Shown: piece after piece, positions 17,843 through 27,191 of the stretch | Numbering within the stretch: the stretch's first letter is position 1 | Layout: the number at the start of each line of letters is the position of its first letter | NCBI GenBank assembly: GCA_038142205.1 | Contig: JAYQJO010000001.1 | Span: forward strand, 1,550,001 to 1,614,000 | Reading direction: 5' to 3' | Length of the DNA stretch: 64,000 nucleotides | From: UBA7359 sp038142205 | Lineage (GTDB): Bacteria; Pseudomonadota; Gammaproteobacteria; Eutrophobiales; Eutrophobiaceae | Position numbers and translations under genes: made by a program | The notes under the pieces: generated by a model | Told to the model about the DNA's origin: nothing | Database searches by the model: none | Seen by the model: the letters and a program-made list of their open reading frames with translations, nothing else

Positions 17843-19536
17843 GAGCCAGATTCAAGTTTGATGTTTTTGTCTGTCTGACTCGCCTTGTGTTTTGCAATCA
17901 CAGACCACGCTTCCAACATGACAAGTACACTCACCACTAAAACGATAAGATCAAGCCCCACCAGCAACCAATTACCCTCTCGATAATATTCCGCAAGTTT
18001 GATAACACCTGCAAAAAAGGCCATAACTAAAACAAAAGTCATTGGTATCAAAGTGTATTTTGCCGGACGTCCTAATTTGATGAGATAAACAGAAATAACC
18101 AACAAGGTTAGACTAGCCAATATTTGATTAGTAGAGCCAAACAGTGGCCAAATGATCATGCCTCCACTTCCTGATGCACCACCGGCACCAAACGCTAATA
18201 ATAAACAACACCCAACTGCCACAAGCGTCGCAATAATGCCGCTTTTGAGCATAGGAATGTTATAAATATCTCCCCATTCTTGAATAATGTAACGCTGTAA
18301 ACGAACTCCTGAGTCCATTGTGGTTCCTGCAAATAGCACCACCATTACCGCCAATAACGTAGAAGATATTTCACTTGAAATCCCCCAGCCCGCCTGAATC
18401 AAATTTGCACCACCCGTAATAAAAGCACCCACACTACCAGCACCTAGATGACCGTATATTTCATGCCATTCTTCAGGGCTAGCGGCGAGCATCACACCAC
18501 TCACAGCTACGATAGTAATCAGTGCTAATGAACCCTCACCGACAGCACCTAAATAGCCAACAAAACGACCGTCTGTTTCGTTGTTCAATTGTTTGGAAGA
18601 CGTCCCTGAAGAGACGATGCCGTGGAACCCGGACACTGCACCACAAGCAATGGTCACAAAAAGTAACGGAACAATACTTGGCGTATTCTCTGCTGTTTCA
18701 GTATTAAACGCAGGAGCCGTAATATCAGGCATCGCCACAAACACGGCGCCGTAAAGTAATACCAAGCCTACCAATAGTTGCATGCCATTAATAAAGTCAC
18801 GTGGTTGAAGCAGCATCCACACAGGTAACAACGAAGCAACTGCTGCGTAGATGAACAATATTAAAATCCAGTTAGCTTTATCAGTTAAACCAAACATTTC
18901 ACTTGGCAGTGCCAGTGGCATTCCTGAGCCTATGTAAATTGTTATATATAACAACGCGACACCAACTACAATTAAGGGAAGCATTGGCACATTACGTTTT
19001 AATAGCAAGCCGATAACCAACGCAGCTACAATAGCTGACCACGCAGGGAATACGGCACTCGAATTTGCTACAAAAGCATTAGCGATGACTCCACCAAAAA
19101 CGGCATTAACCATCAAAAGCACAAGAAACACGACAACCATAAATAGAGAACGTGTACGTTTACCAATCACAGCTTCAGATAGTGCACCCATTGATTTACC
19201 CTTATGACGAGCACTTGCCCAAAGCGCGCCCATATCATGCACACCAGCAAAGAAAATAGTACCCAACACAACCCAAACCATAGCCGGCATCCATCCCCAA
19301 TAAACGGCTATGGCTGGTCCAACAATGGGAGCTGCACCTGCTACTGAAGTGAAATGATGACCCCAAAGTACCACTTTATTGGTCGGCACAAAATCGGTAC
19401 CATCATTGAACTCATGAGCTGGCGTGACAAAGCTGTCATCCATTTTGAAGATTTTTTCTGCGATAAATTTAGAATATACAAACCACCCAAACAGCATACC
19501 TACTATGCCGATAAGTACGATCAATACCGATTGCAT
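17839..19536 (-). CDS. cstA: CstA-family carbon-starvation/pyruvate transporter
   Basis: 565 residues with about 14-16 membrane segments. It has the family landmarks HHFTSVAGAAPIVGPAIAV (about 60-78) and SGFHGIVSSGTSSKQLNNE (about 299-317). Close E. coli relatives CstA and BtsT are longer (about 700) and import peptides or pyruvate. The shorter form is common in other Proteobacteria. Divergent from aceE across a spacer with the shared palindromic operators, so pyruvate uptake and pyruvate oxidation may be controlled together. Substrate inferred from family and neighbour. Confidence 0.88.
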   Translation of the reverse strand: MQSVLIVLIGIVGMLFGWFVYSKFIAEKIFKMDDSFVTPAHEFNDGTDFVPTNKVVLWGHHFTSVAGAAPIVGPAIAVYWGWMPAMVWVVLGTIFFAGVHDMGALWASARHKGKSMGALSEAVIGKRTRSLFMVVVFLVLLMVNAVFGGVIANAFVANSSAVFPAWSAIVAALVIGLLLKRNVPMLPLIVVGVALLYITIYIGSGMPLALPSEMFGLTDKANWILILFIYAAVASLLPVWMLLQPRDFINGMQLLVGLVLLYGAVFVAMPDITAPAFNTETAENTPSIVPLLFVTIACGAVSGFHGIVSSGTSSKQLNNETDGRFVGYLGAVGEGSLALITIVAVSGVMLAASPEEWHEIYGHLGAGSVGAFITGGANLIQAGWGISSEISSTLLAVMVVLFAGTTMDSGVRLQRYIIQEWGDIYNIPMLKSGIIATLVAVGCCLLLAFGAGGASGSGGMIIWPLFGSTNQILASLTLLVISVYLIKLGRPAKYTLIPMTFVLVMAFFAGVIKLAEYYREGNWLLVGLDLIVLVVSVLVMLEAWSVIAKHKASQTDKNIKLESGS

Positions 19537-19634
19537 TTGATTTTCCTTAAATTATTTTATTGTAATTGACACTTCCATGTAACATATATGAACAACCTAT
19601 TTGTTACAAACAATAGCTAACAAGCAAAACAACA

Positions 19635-19694
19635 TGTATTAAAATAAGACGGTTTAAAGTACTAGATTAAAACGAGGCGTATTAAAACAATACG
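19635..19694. promoter_or_regulatory. Palindromic operators between cstA and aceE
   Basis: Three 17-bp sites of the CGTATTA-N3-TAATACG type: 19678-19694 (one mismatch), 19658-19674 (three mismatches, exactly 20 bp away) and 19635-19651 (two mismatches). The centre of the best site lies 46 bp upstream of the aceE -35 box, compared with 44 bp at the monooxygenase promoter. Confidence 0.65.
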
Positions 19695-19731
19695 TTTAAA
19701 ATTAAATACTTGGATTATTCCTCGTTAGTGC

Positions 19732-19760
19732 TTGTATTAGCAATCAAATCTGGCTATCTT
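19732..19760 (+). promoter_or_regulatory. aceE promoter
   Basis: TTGTAT (19732-19737), 17-bp spacer, TATCTT (19755-19760). From CTTGTATT to the -10 it is nearly the same as the EthD promoter (shared AATCAAAT core). The predicted leader of about 165 nt before the aceE start has no obvious structure. Confidence 0.65.
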
Positions 19761-19932
19761 TAAACCTCAAATATTAAAACGAGCAGTAAGACTTCGAGAT
19801 TGGCCTAATCCATTTATAAATTTCTTACTTCCTCTTTATGCTCTGTTTACACACAATTTATCCTGGTCAAGTGGGCTATATTTTCAACACCTGAACAGTT
19901 ACCTATTTTTAACTTTAAATTAAATATACACG

Positions 19933-22593
19933 ATGGACGAAAAGAACACTGATATCGACCTGCAAGAAACTCAAGAATGGCTAGAAGCACTGGATTCAGT
20001 ACTAGCTAATGACGGTATAGAACGAGCACACCACTTAATCGAACAACTAGTAGCCAAAGCGCGCAAGTCAGGAGCAAACCTACCTTATTCAGCGACTACG
20101 GCTTACTTAAATACCATCCCCGCTAATCAAGAGGAGCGTACACCCGGTGACCCAGAAATGGAAAACCGCATCCGTTCATTGGTCCGCTGGAACGCCATGG
20201 CTATGGTAGTACGTGCCAATAAAAAAAGTAGTGAACTGGGTGGGCATATCGCTAGTTTTGCATCGTCCGCTACATTATATGACGTTGGCTTTAACCATTT
20301 CTTTCATGCTGCTACAGATGAACGAGGCGGTGACCTGATCTTTATTCAAGGCCATTCAGCACCTGGTATTTATTCTCGAGCTTTCCTCTATGGTCAGTTA
20401 ACAGAGGAACAACTCGCTAACTTCCGTCAGGAAGTGGATGGCAAAGGCCTGTCGTCTTATCCGCATCCGTGGTTAATGCCAGACTTCTGGCAATTTCCTA
20501 CCGTTTCAATGGGGCTTGGTCCCATCATGGCCATCTATCAGGCTCGATTCTCACGTTATATGGAAGCAAGGGGACTAAGCAAACCTTCGGATAGAAAGAT
20601 CTGGGCATTCATGGGCGATGGTGAGATGGACGAACCGGAATCCATGGGCGCGATTCATCTTGCTGGAGCCGAACAGCTCGATAACCTTGTCTTTGTTATC
20701 AATTGTAATCTACAACGTCTCGATGGGCCTGTACGAGGTAACGGCAAGATCATTCAGGAACTCGAAGGTGAATTCCGTGGTGCTGGTTGGAATGTTATAA
20801 AAGTTATTTGGGGATCATATTGGGATCCACTGATTGCCCGTGACACTGACGGACTCTTATATAAACGTATGGAAGAGTGTGTCGATGGTGAGTACCAGAA
20901 CTTCAAGGCCAAAGACGGCGCCTATGTGCGTGAGCACTTCTTTGGTAAATACCCTGAGCTTAAAGCCCGCGTAGCTAATATGTCTGATGAAGACATCTGG
21001 CGTTTGAATCGCGGTGGACACGATCCGCATAAAGTCTATGCAGCTTACGCCGAAGCCGTAAAAAGCAATGGCAAACCAACCGTTATTTTGGTTAAAACGG
21101 TTAAAGGCTATGGCATGGGCACTGCAGGTGAAGGACAAAACATCACTCATCAACAGAAGAAGATGGGCGAAGAGGCTTTGAAAGCCTTCCGTGATCGATT
21201 CAATATCCCTGTTACAGATGAACAAGTAGCTAATGCCGAGTTCTATCATCCAGGGAAAGACAGTCCAGAATACAAATACATGCACCAACGCCGTGAAGAC
21301 TTGGGCGGTTTCTTGTTAGACCAATGGCCGCGACCAAAGAATCACAAGATTCCTACGTTAAAAGCGTTTGAAAAATTACTGGAAGGTACGGGTGATAGAG
21401 AAATCTCCACAACGATGGCCTTTGTTCGAATATTAAACACATTATTAAAAGACAAGGCACTGAAAGATTACATCGTGCCGATTGTCCCGGATGAAGCACG
21501 CACCTTTGGTATGGAAGGTATGTTCCGTCAACTCGGAATCTATTCTTCGAAAGGTCAATTGTATGAACCAGTCGATTCAGATCAGGTTATGTACTACCGA
21601 GAAGACAAAAAAGGTCAAATACTGGAAGAAGGAATCAATGAAGCTGGTGCTATGTCCTCTTGGATTGCGGCAGCAACGTCCTATAAGTACCACGGCGTGC
21701 AGATGATTCCATTTTATATCTTTTATTCAATGTTTGGTTTTCAACGCATTGGTGATTTGGCATGGGCTGCAGCGGACTTACGGTCACGTGGTTTCTTGCT
21801 CGGCGGTACTGCAGGTCGTACAACACTAGCAGGAGAAGGCTTGCAACATCAGGACGGTCATAGTCACTTGTTTGCATCGTTCATCCCTAACTGCATCTCT
21901 TATGACCCGACCTTTGCTTACGAACTGACAGTCATTATTCAGGATGGATTAAAACGCATGTACGAAGATCAGGAAGATGTCTATTACTACCTGACCGTCA
22001 TGAATGAGAACTACGCTCACCCGCCAATGCCGGAGGGCTGTGAAGACGGAATATTAAAAGGACTGTACTTGTTCCAAAAAGGTGGACGTAAAAAATTAAA
22101 AGTGCAGTTGATGGGTTCAGGCACGATCTTACGTGAAGTTATTGCTGCAGCAGATTTATTGAAGGATGACTTTGATGTGGATGCAGATATCTGGAGTGCG
22201 ACCAGTTTTAATGAATTGCGTAAAGATGGTCTTGAGGTTGAACGCTGGAATCGCTTACATCCAGAAGACAAACCAAAACAAACTTATGTAGAAAAAACAT
22301 TAGCGTCACATAAAGGCCCTATTATTGCCGCAACCGATTATATGAAGTCCTATGCAGATCAAATCCGAGCCTTCATACCTGATCGTCACTACGTCGTTCT
22401 TGGCACAGATGGTTTTGGTCGCAGTGATACACGAGCACAACTGCGTAAGTTCTTTGAAGTTAATCGCTATCATGTTGCCATCACGGCCTTAAAAGCATTG
22501 GCCGATGACGGGCAAATACCTGCGAAAAAAGTTACTGAAGCTATCAAGAAGTATGGGATTGACCCAGAAGCTCCAAACCCTGTGACAATATAA
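19933..22593 (+). CDS. aceE: Pyruvate dehydrogenase E1 component (homodimeric)
   Basis: 886 residues, close to E. coli AceE (887). The thiamine diphosphate motif runs from GDGEMDEPES (about 231-240) to NCNLQRLDGPVRGN (about 258-271). Other landmarks are GHSAPGIYSRAFLYG and the AGRTTLAGEGLQHQDGHSH loop. It decarboxylates pyruvate and hands the acetyl group to the lipoyl arms. First gene of aceE-aceF-lpd; 96 bp separate it from aceF and contain a 14-bp perfect palindrome. Confidence 0.97.
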   Translation: MDEKNTDIDLQETQEWLEALDSVLANDGIERAHHLIEQLVAKARKSGANLPYSATTAYLNTIPANQEERTPGDPEMENRIRSLVRWNAMAMVVRANKKSSELGGHIASFASSATLYDVGFNHFFHAATDERGGDLIFIQGHSAPGIYSRAFLYGQLTEEQLANFRQEVDGKGLSSYPHPWLMPDFWQFPTVSMGLGPIMAIYQARFSRYMEARGLSKPSDRKIWAFMGDGEMDEPESMGAIHLAGAEQLDNLVFVINCNLQRLDGPVRGNGKIIQELEGEFRGAGWNVIKVIWGSYWDPLIARDTDGLLYKRMEECVDGEYQNFKAKDGAYVREHFFGKYPELKARVANMSDEDIWRLNRGGHDPHKVYAAYAEAVKSNGKPTVILVKTVKGYGMGTAGEGQNITHQQKKMGEEALKAFRDRFNIPVTDEQVANAEFYHPGKDSPEYKYMHQRREDLGGFLLDQWPRPKNHKIPTLKAFEKLLEGTGDREISTTMAFVRILNTLLKDKALKDYIVPIVPDEARTFGMEGMFRQLGIYSSKGQLYEPVDSDQVMYYREDKKGQILEEGINEAGAMSSWIAAATSYKYHGVQMIPFYIFYSMFGFQRIGDLAWAAADLRSRGFLLGGTAGRTTLAGEGLQHQDGHSHLFASFIPNCISYDPTFAYELTVIIQDGLKRMYEDQEDVYYYLTVMNENYAHPPMPEGCEDGILKGLYLFQKGGRKKLKVQLMGSGTILREVIAAADLLKDDFDVDADIWSATSFNELRKDGLEVERWNRLHPEDKPKQTYVEKTLASHKGPIIAATDYMKSYADQIRAFIPDRHYVVLGTDGFGRSDTRAQLRKFFEVNRYHVAITALKALADDGQIPAKKVTEAIKKYGIDPEAPNPVTI

Positions 22594-22649
22594 TTATAAT
22601 GACAAACATACTTGTAATTGCCCGGCATTACATTCCGTTAACCATTACG

Positions 22650-22663
22650 GTCATACGTATGAC
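22650..22663. repeat. 14-bp perfect palindrome between aceE and aceF
   Basis: GTCATAC-GTATGAC with no spacer, 27 bp before the aceF start. Function unknown; it could be a protein-binding site or chance. Confidence 0.35.
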
Positions 22664-22689
22664 GTGTATATAAAACTTAGGAACCTATT

Positions 22690-24036
22690 TTGACAAACGA
22701 AACAAAAGTTACGTTACCAGACATCGGCGACTTTGATGCAGTTGAGCTCATTGAGATTGCTGTTGCTGTTGGTGATACAGTTGAGGTTGAAGATACCTTA
22801 ATAACACTGGAAAGTGATAAGGCTACAATGGACATTCCATCGCCTGCGAAAGGAACGGTCAAATCATTAAATGTTGCTGTTGGCGATATGCTCTCGGAAG
22901 GTTCACCTATTCTTGTATTGGACACGCCAACAGACACAAACAGCAGCATATCAGAACAAGAAGAAGAAAAAGGAAGTGTCTCGGATTCCTCTACATCATC
23001 AGAATCAACCTCTTCTGATGACGCTGTTGGTGCCCTTCCTTCTTCCTCTGATAAGAAACATGAGGGAATGCAACGTCCAGCACCAAATACACCGGATGGG
23101 GCACAGCTTGTCGGTGAAAGTGATTCGGCCAAAGCACATGCCAGCCCCTCGGTCAGACGTTTTGCTCGCGAACTTGGTGTCGATTTAGGACTAGTTCGAG
23201 GTAGTGGCCGTAAGGGACGGATTAGTAAAGACGATGTGAAAGCCTTCACTAAGGCAGTAATGTCTGATAACCGCGTGTTTGAAAAAGACAAAGGCGGCTT
23301 CTCGCTTCCTGAAATCCCACCGGTTGATTTCTCCAAATTTGGTTCGACTGAAACTAAAGCTTTATCACGATTAAAGCGCTTGTCCGGGCAAAACCTGCAT
23401 CGCAGCTGGATCACCGTGCCACACGTCACTCAGTTTGATGAGGCAGACATTACAGATCTCGAAGATTTTCGTAAATCCAAAAAAACTGAAGCTGAACACT
23501 ATGGCACACGTTTAACGCTACTTAGCTTTTTGATCAAAGCTGTCGTCGTGGCTTTGAAGAAGTACCCCGAATTTAATAGCTCGTTAAGTCCCGATGGTGA
23601 GAACCTGATCTTAAAGAATTATTACCACATTGGTGTCGCTGTGAATACCGATGCTGGACTGATGGTGCCAGTAGTCAAAGATGCTGATAAAAAGGGCTTA
23701 TTTGACTTGGCGAAAGAACTGGCCGAACTTGCACAAAAGGCACGCGATAAAAAACTTTCACCTGCTGAAATGCAAGGCGGCTGTTTTACAATTTCCAGCC
23801 TAGGACATATTGGCGGTACAGGCTTTACACCTATAGTCAATGCACCAGAAGTAGCTATCATGGGTGTTTCGAAAGGCGCAATGAAACCCGTTTATCAAAA
23901 CGGTCAGTTTGAACCGCGTCTAGTGTTACCCTTTTCATTATCATATGACCATCGTGTTATTGATGGTGTAGCCGCTGCCGAATTTACCCGTGAGCTGGCG
24001 CACATCCTCACAGACATACGCGATATATTGCTATAG
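22690..24036 (+). CDS. aceF: Pyruvate dehydrogenase E2, dihydrolipoamide acetyltransferase
   Basis: 448 residues from a TTG start that follows TTAGGAACC. One lipoyl domain (1 to about 80, lipoylated Lys in ESDKATMD), an acidic Ser-rich linker, a peripheral subunit-binding domain (SPSVRRFARELGVDLGLVRG, about 154-173) and a catalytic domain ending in SYDHRVIDG, which holds the active-site His and Asp. E. coli AceF has three lipoyl domains; here the extra two are on E3. The lipoyl segment shares a 52-bp identical stretch with lpd (22726-22777 and 24399-24450). Confidence 0.96.
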   Translation: MTNETKVTLPDIGDFDAVELIEIAVAVGDTVEVEDTLITLESDKATMDIPSPAKGTVKSLNVAVGDMLSEGSPILVLDTPTDTNSSISEQEEEKGSVSDSSTSSESTSSDDAVGALPSSSDKKHEGMQRPAPNTPDGAQLVGESDSAKAHASPSVRRFARELGVDLGLVRGSGRKGRISKDDVKAFTKAVMSDNRVFEKDKGGFSLPEIPPVDFSKFGSTETKALSRLKRLSGQNLHRSWITVPHVTQFDEADITDLEDFRKSKKTEAEHYGTRLTLLSFLIKAVVVALKKYPEFNSSLSPDGENLILKNYYHIGVAVNTDAGLMVPVVKDADKKGLFDLAKELAELAQKARDKKLSPAEMQGGCFTISSLGHIGGTGFTPIVNAPEVAIMGVSKGAMKPVYQNGQFEPRLVLPFSLSYDHRVIDGVAAAEFTRELAHILTDIRDILL

Positions 24037-24038
24037 CC

Positions 24039-26126
24039 ATGAGTACATTAAAAGAGATTAAACTACCTGATATTGGCGACTTTGATTCTGTCGAGATTAT
24101 TGAGATCCCGGTTTCTGTTGGCGATACTATTGAAAAAGAAGAAACATTAATCACGCTTGAAAGTGACAAGGCGGCGATGGATATCCCATCACCTGAGGCC
24201 GGTACAGTTAAAGAGCTGAAAGTCTCAGTAGGCGATATGGTTTCTGAAGGTTCATTAATTTTATTATTAGAATCTGATGGAGAAACCAACGTCAGTTCCG
24301 ATAATGCGACTGTAACTGCTGAACCTGTTAAAGAAAAAGAAGCGCCCGCTAAAGCACAGGGAGCGAGCACAACAAAAGAAATTACTCTACCTGATATTGG
24401 CGACTTTGATGCAGTTGAGCTCATTGAGATTGCTGTTGCTGTTGGTGATAAAGTTGAGGTTGAAGACACCTTAATTACGCTTGAAAGTGACAAGGCGACG
24501 ATGGATATCCCGTCACCTGAGGCCGGTACGGTTAAAGAGCTGAAAGTCTCAGTAGGCGATATGCTCTCGGAAGGAACATTAATTTTATTATTAGAAGCTG
24601 TTGGAGAAAGCAATATCAGCTCCGATAGTACTACTGTAGATGAGCCTGTTGAAAATAAAGTGACGCCTGCTCCTATAGCAGAAACAAGCACAACACCAGT
24701 AAACGATATTGATGCGGATCATCACGCCGAAGTTGTAGTACTTGGAGCTGGACCTGGCGGTTATACTGCTGCGTTTCGTGCTGCAGACCTGGGCAAGAAG
24801 ACGATATTAATCGAACGCTATTCAACTCTGGGCGGTGTTTGCTTAAATGTAGGTTGTATCCCTTCCAAGGCGCTATTGCATGTAGCCAAAGTCATCTCGG
24901 AAGTCGAGGAACTAAAAGAATTAGGTCTCGATTTAGGATCAGCAAAAACACCTTCACAAGAATCTGTACTTGGCTTTAAAGATAATGTAATTAAAAAACT
25001 TACCGGGGGCCTTAAGGCCATGGCTAAACAACGAGGCGTCACCGTTATCGAAGGTGTTGGCCAGTTTAGTTCTAGTCAAACGATTGAAGTGGAAAGCGGT
25101 GGCGGTAAAACTACTATTGCTTTTGAGAACGCTATCATTGCTGCCGGTTCACAAGCCGCAATGATTCCAAATCTGCCTGATGACCCACGTATTATGGATT
25201 CCACCGGTGCCTTATCCTTAACTGAAGTACCGAAACGTTTATTGGTCATTGGTGGTGGCATCATTGGTCTGGAAATGGCTACTGTGTATGAGGCTCTTGG
25301 CTCAAAAGTCACGGTTGTCGAGATGCTGGATAGTCTTATTGCCGGTTGCGACAAGGACATTGTCCGTCCTTTCCAAAAACACATCGCAAAACGCTATGAG
25401 AATATTTACCTGAAGACAGCCGTCACTGAAGTGAAAGCAAATAAAAAAGCCATCAAGGTCAGTTTCGATGGTAAAGACGCGCCCGATACAAGTGAGTTTG
25501 ATGCTGTTCTGGTTGCCGTCGGGCGTAGGCCTAATGGTCTTAAGATTGCTGCAGACAAGGCTGGTATTGAAGTCAATGAGCAGGGTTTTATCCCGGTTGA
25601 TAAACAACAACGCACTAACGTGCCACATATCTTTGCCATTGGTGATATCGTCGGCCAACCCATGTTAGCCCACAAAGCAACTCATGAAGGTAAAGTTGCT
25701 GCCGAAGTTTGTGCTGGTTTAAAGAGTGGTTTTGAAGCCAACGTCATTCCTTCTGTTGCTTATACCGATCCAGAAATAGCCTGGGTAGGATTAACCGAAA
25801 CCGAAGCAAAGGCGAAGGGCATTAAATACGGTAAAGGTGTATTCCCATGGGCTGCTAGTGGTCGTTCATTATCACTTGGTCGTGATGAAGGAAGTACCAA
25901 AATACTGTTTGATGAAGAAACGAATCAAATTATTGGAGCTGCGATTGTGGGTCCTAACGCCGGTGATTTAATATCCGAATGCGCGCTCGCAATTGAGATG
26001 GGCTGTGACGCTGAGGATATCGGATTAACGGTTCATCCACACCCGACTCTTTCAGAAACAGTAGCTATGGCTGCTGAAGTCTTTGAAGGTACTATTACTG
26101 ACTTATACATTCCGAAAAAAAAATAA
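24039..26126 (+). CDS. lpd: Dihydrolipoamide dehydrogenase (E3) with two N-terminal lipoyl domains
   Basis: 695 residues against about 475 for a plain E3. Residues 1-85 and about 112-195 are two lipoyl domains (lipoyl Lys in ESDKAAMD and ESDKATMD), joined by Ala/Glu/Lys-rich linkers. The E3 core follows: FAD motif VLGAGPGGYTAAF (about 233-245), redox disulfide GGVCLNVGCIPSKAL (about 267-281), NAD motif VIGGGIIGLE and the C-terminal HPHPTLSE His-Glu pair. Starts 2 bp after aceF. Single lipoyl-E3 fusions are known in several Proteobacteria; two in tandem is less usual. Confidence 0.96.
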   Translation: MSTLKEIKLPDIGDFDSVEIIEIPVSVGDTIEKEETLITLESDKAAMDIPSPEAGTVKELKVSVGDMVSEGSLILLLESDGETNVSSDNATVTAEPVKEKEAPAKAQGASTTKEITLPDIGDFDAVELIEIAVAVGDKVEVEDTLITLESDKATMDIPSPEAGTVKELKVSVGDMLSEGTLILLLEAVGESNISSDSTTVDEPVENKVTPAPIAETSTTPVNDIDADHHAEVVVLGAGPGGYTAAFRAADLGKKTILIERYSTLGGVCLNVGCIPSKALLHVAKVISEVEELKELGLDLGSAKTPSQESVLGFKDNVIKKLTGGLKAMAKQRGVTVIEGVGQFSSSQTIEVESGGGKTTIAFENAIIAAGSQAAMIPNLPDDPRIMDSTGALSLTEVPKRLLVIGGGIIGLEMATVYEALGSKVTVVEMLDSLIAGCDKDIVRPFQKHIAKRYENIYLKTAVTEVKANKKAIKVSFDGKDAPDTSEFDAVLVAVGRRPNGLKIAADKAGIEVNEQGFIPVDKQQRTNVPHIFAIGDIVGQPMLAHKATHEGKVAAEVCAGLKSGFEANVIPSVAYTDPEIAWVGLTETEAKAKGIKYGKGVFPWAASGRSLSLGRDEGSTKILFDEETNQIIGAAIVGPNAGDLISECALAIEMGCDAEDIGLTVHPHPTLSETVAMAAEVFEGTITDLYIPKKK

Positions 26127-26207
26127 CAAAATAATTAAAAGAGGACTTTAATAAACATAACAAATTGATTTTCATACTCTTTTCTCTTCCTCAAAGGAGT
26201 ATCTTTG

Positions 26208-26276
26208 GCGAGTGGATCGTTCTATAAATTCTTGGACCTCCAGCCTTTTTTAGAAGCCACTCGCTAATTTTTTTTT
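26208..26276 (+). terminator. Terminator of aceE-aceF-lpd
   Basis: A long-range stem GCGAGTGG (26208-26215) / CCACTCGC (26257-26264) encloses about 40 nt and is followed by AA and nine T's. A T-rich end makes it a good intrinsic terminator; the long loop is unusual and may hold further pairing. Confidence 0.65.
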
Positions 26277-26392
26277 ACTTTAAGAATGCAATAGAAGCTA
26301 AAAACATTAGCACGGCTTTATAACTATACCCTTAACCAACTAGCTAACTTAAAAAATAAGTTATATCTATATTTATCTGTGCAGAACGGTAG

Positions 26393-26422
26393 TTGACAAA
26401 AAATACATCTCGTTCCTATACT
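26393..26422 (+). promoter_or_regulatory. Promoter of the ExbB/ExbD-like operon
   Basis: TTGACA (26393-26398), 18-bp spacer, TATACT (26417-26422): near-consensus sigma70 boxes, 64 bp before the first gene. Confidence 0.7.
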
Positions 26423-26486
26423 CAGCAATTCAAATTCATTGACAAGCTATAAGTTTTAAAAACTATTTAGCCGGAATAATAAAAAT

Positions 26487-27188
26487 ATGCTAAAGCATAG
26501 CTATCAAGATCGATTACTTTTACAATGGGCTGTCTATACCGGTGTTTTAAGTTTTATATTATGGCTAGCTTGGCACCTTGGCTATTTGGCCTCTATTTTT
26601 CTAACTGATCCGACAAGAATTACCTATCTCATCAGTTTTTTATTTCTGGGCGGCTCATTGCATTGCGGGATTCGTGCGAAGTATCTATCCAAACAAATTA
26701 ATTCGATTAACAATATAGAGTCAGGTGAAGTTGCCTACTCAGCAGAAACATCATTACCTGCCGAGTTTTTAAACACGATAAAAGCAAGATTAAAGGGACA
26801 GAGTCTGGAAGAGTATAATTCGACAGATAATGCATTACTTTCTGAAGTATTTGCTGAACAGGCACATGCGCAGCATGAAACTGGTTGGTTCTTTACCAGT
26901 CTGCTTATCAAACTGGGACTACTTGGCACAGTAATCGGCTTTGTATTGATGTTAGGCCCGCTATCCACACTGGAGTCTTTTGATATTGGCGATGTACAAA
27001 ATATTCTGGCAAAAATGACTGCCGGAATGGCAATTGCTCTGAATACAACATTAATTGGCTTGCTAAGCAGTATGCTACTTAGTTTTCAATATTTAATGCT
27101 GGATCACGGTGCAGATGAACTTGTTGCCAGAACGATACATTATATGGAGACAGAACAGATCTCGGAACTTCGTTTAGCTACTGAATAA
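26487..27188 (+). CDS. MotA/TolQ/ExbB-family proton-channel protein
   Basis: 233 residues. Two membrane segments lie in the first 75 residues and two more in the C-terminal half. There the family signature GLLGTVIGFVLMLGPL (about 152-167) and the amphipathic AKMTAGMAIALNTTLIGLL helix (about 175-193) stand out. These form the stator pore of ExbB/TolQ/MotA-type ion-driven motors. The next gene is an ExbD-like partner. It is not close enough to exbB or tolQ to name, and neither TonB nor TolA is nearby. Confidence 0.85.
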   Translation: MLKHSYQDRLLLQWAVYTGVLSFILWLAWHLGYLASIFLTDPTRITYLISFLFLGGSLHCGIRAKYLSKQINSINNIESGEVAYSAETSLPAEFLNTIKARLKGQSLEEYNSTDNALLSEVFAEQAHAQHETGWFFTSLLIKLGLLGTVIGFVLMLGPLSTLESFDIGDVQNILAKMTAGMAIALNTTLIGLLSSMLLSFQYLMLDHGADELVARTIHYMETEQISELRLATE

Positions 27189-27191
27189 AAA

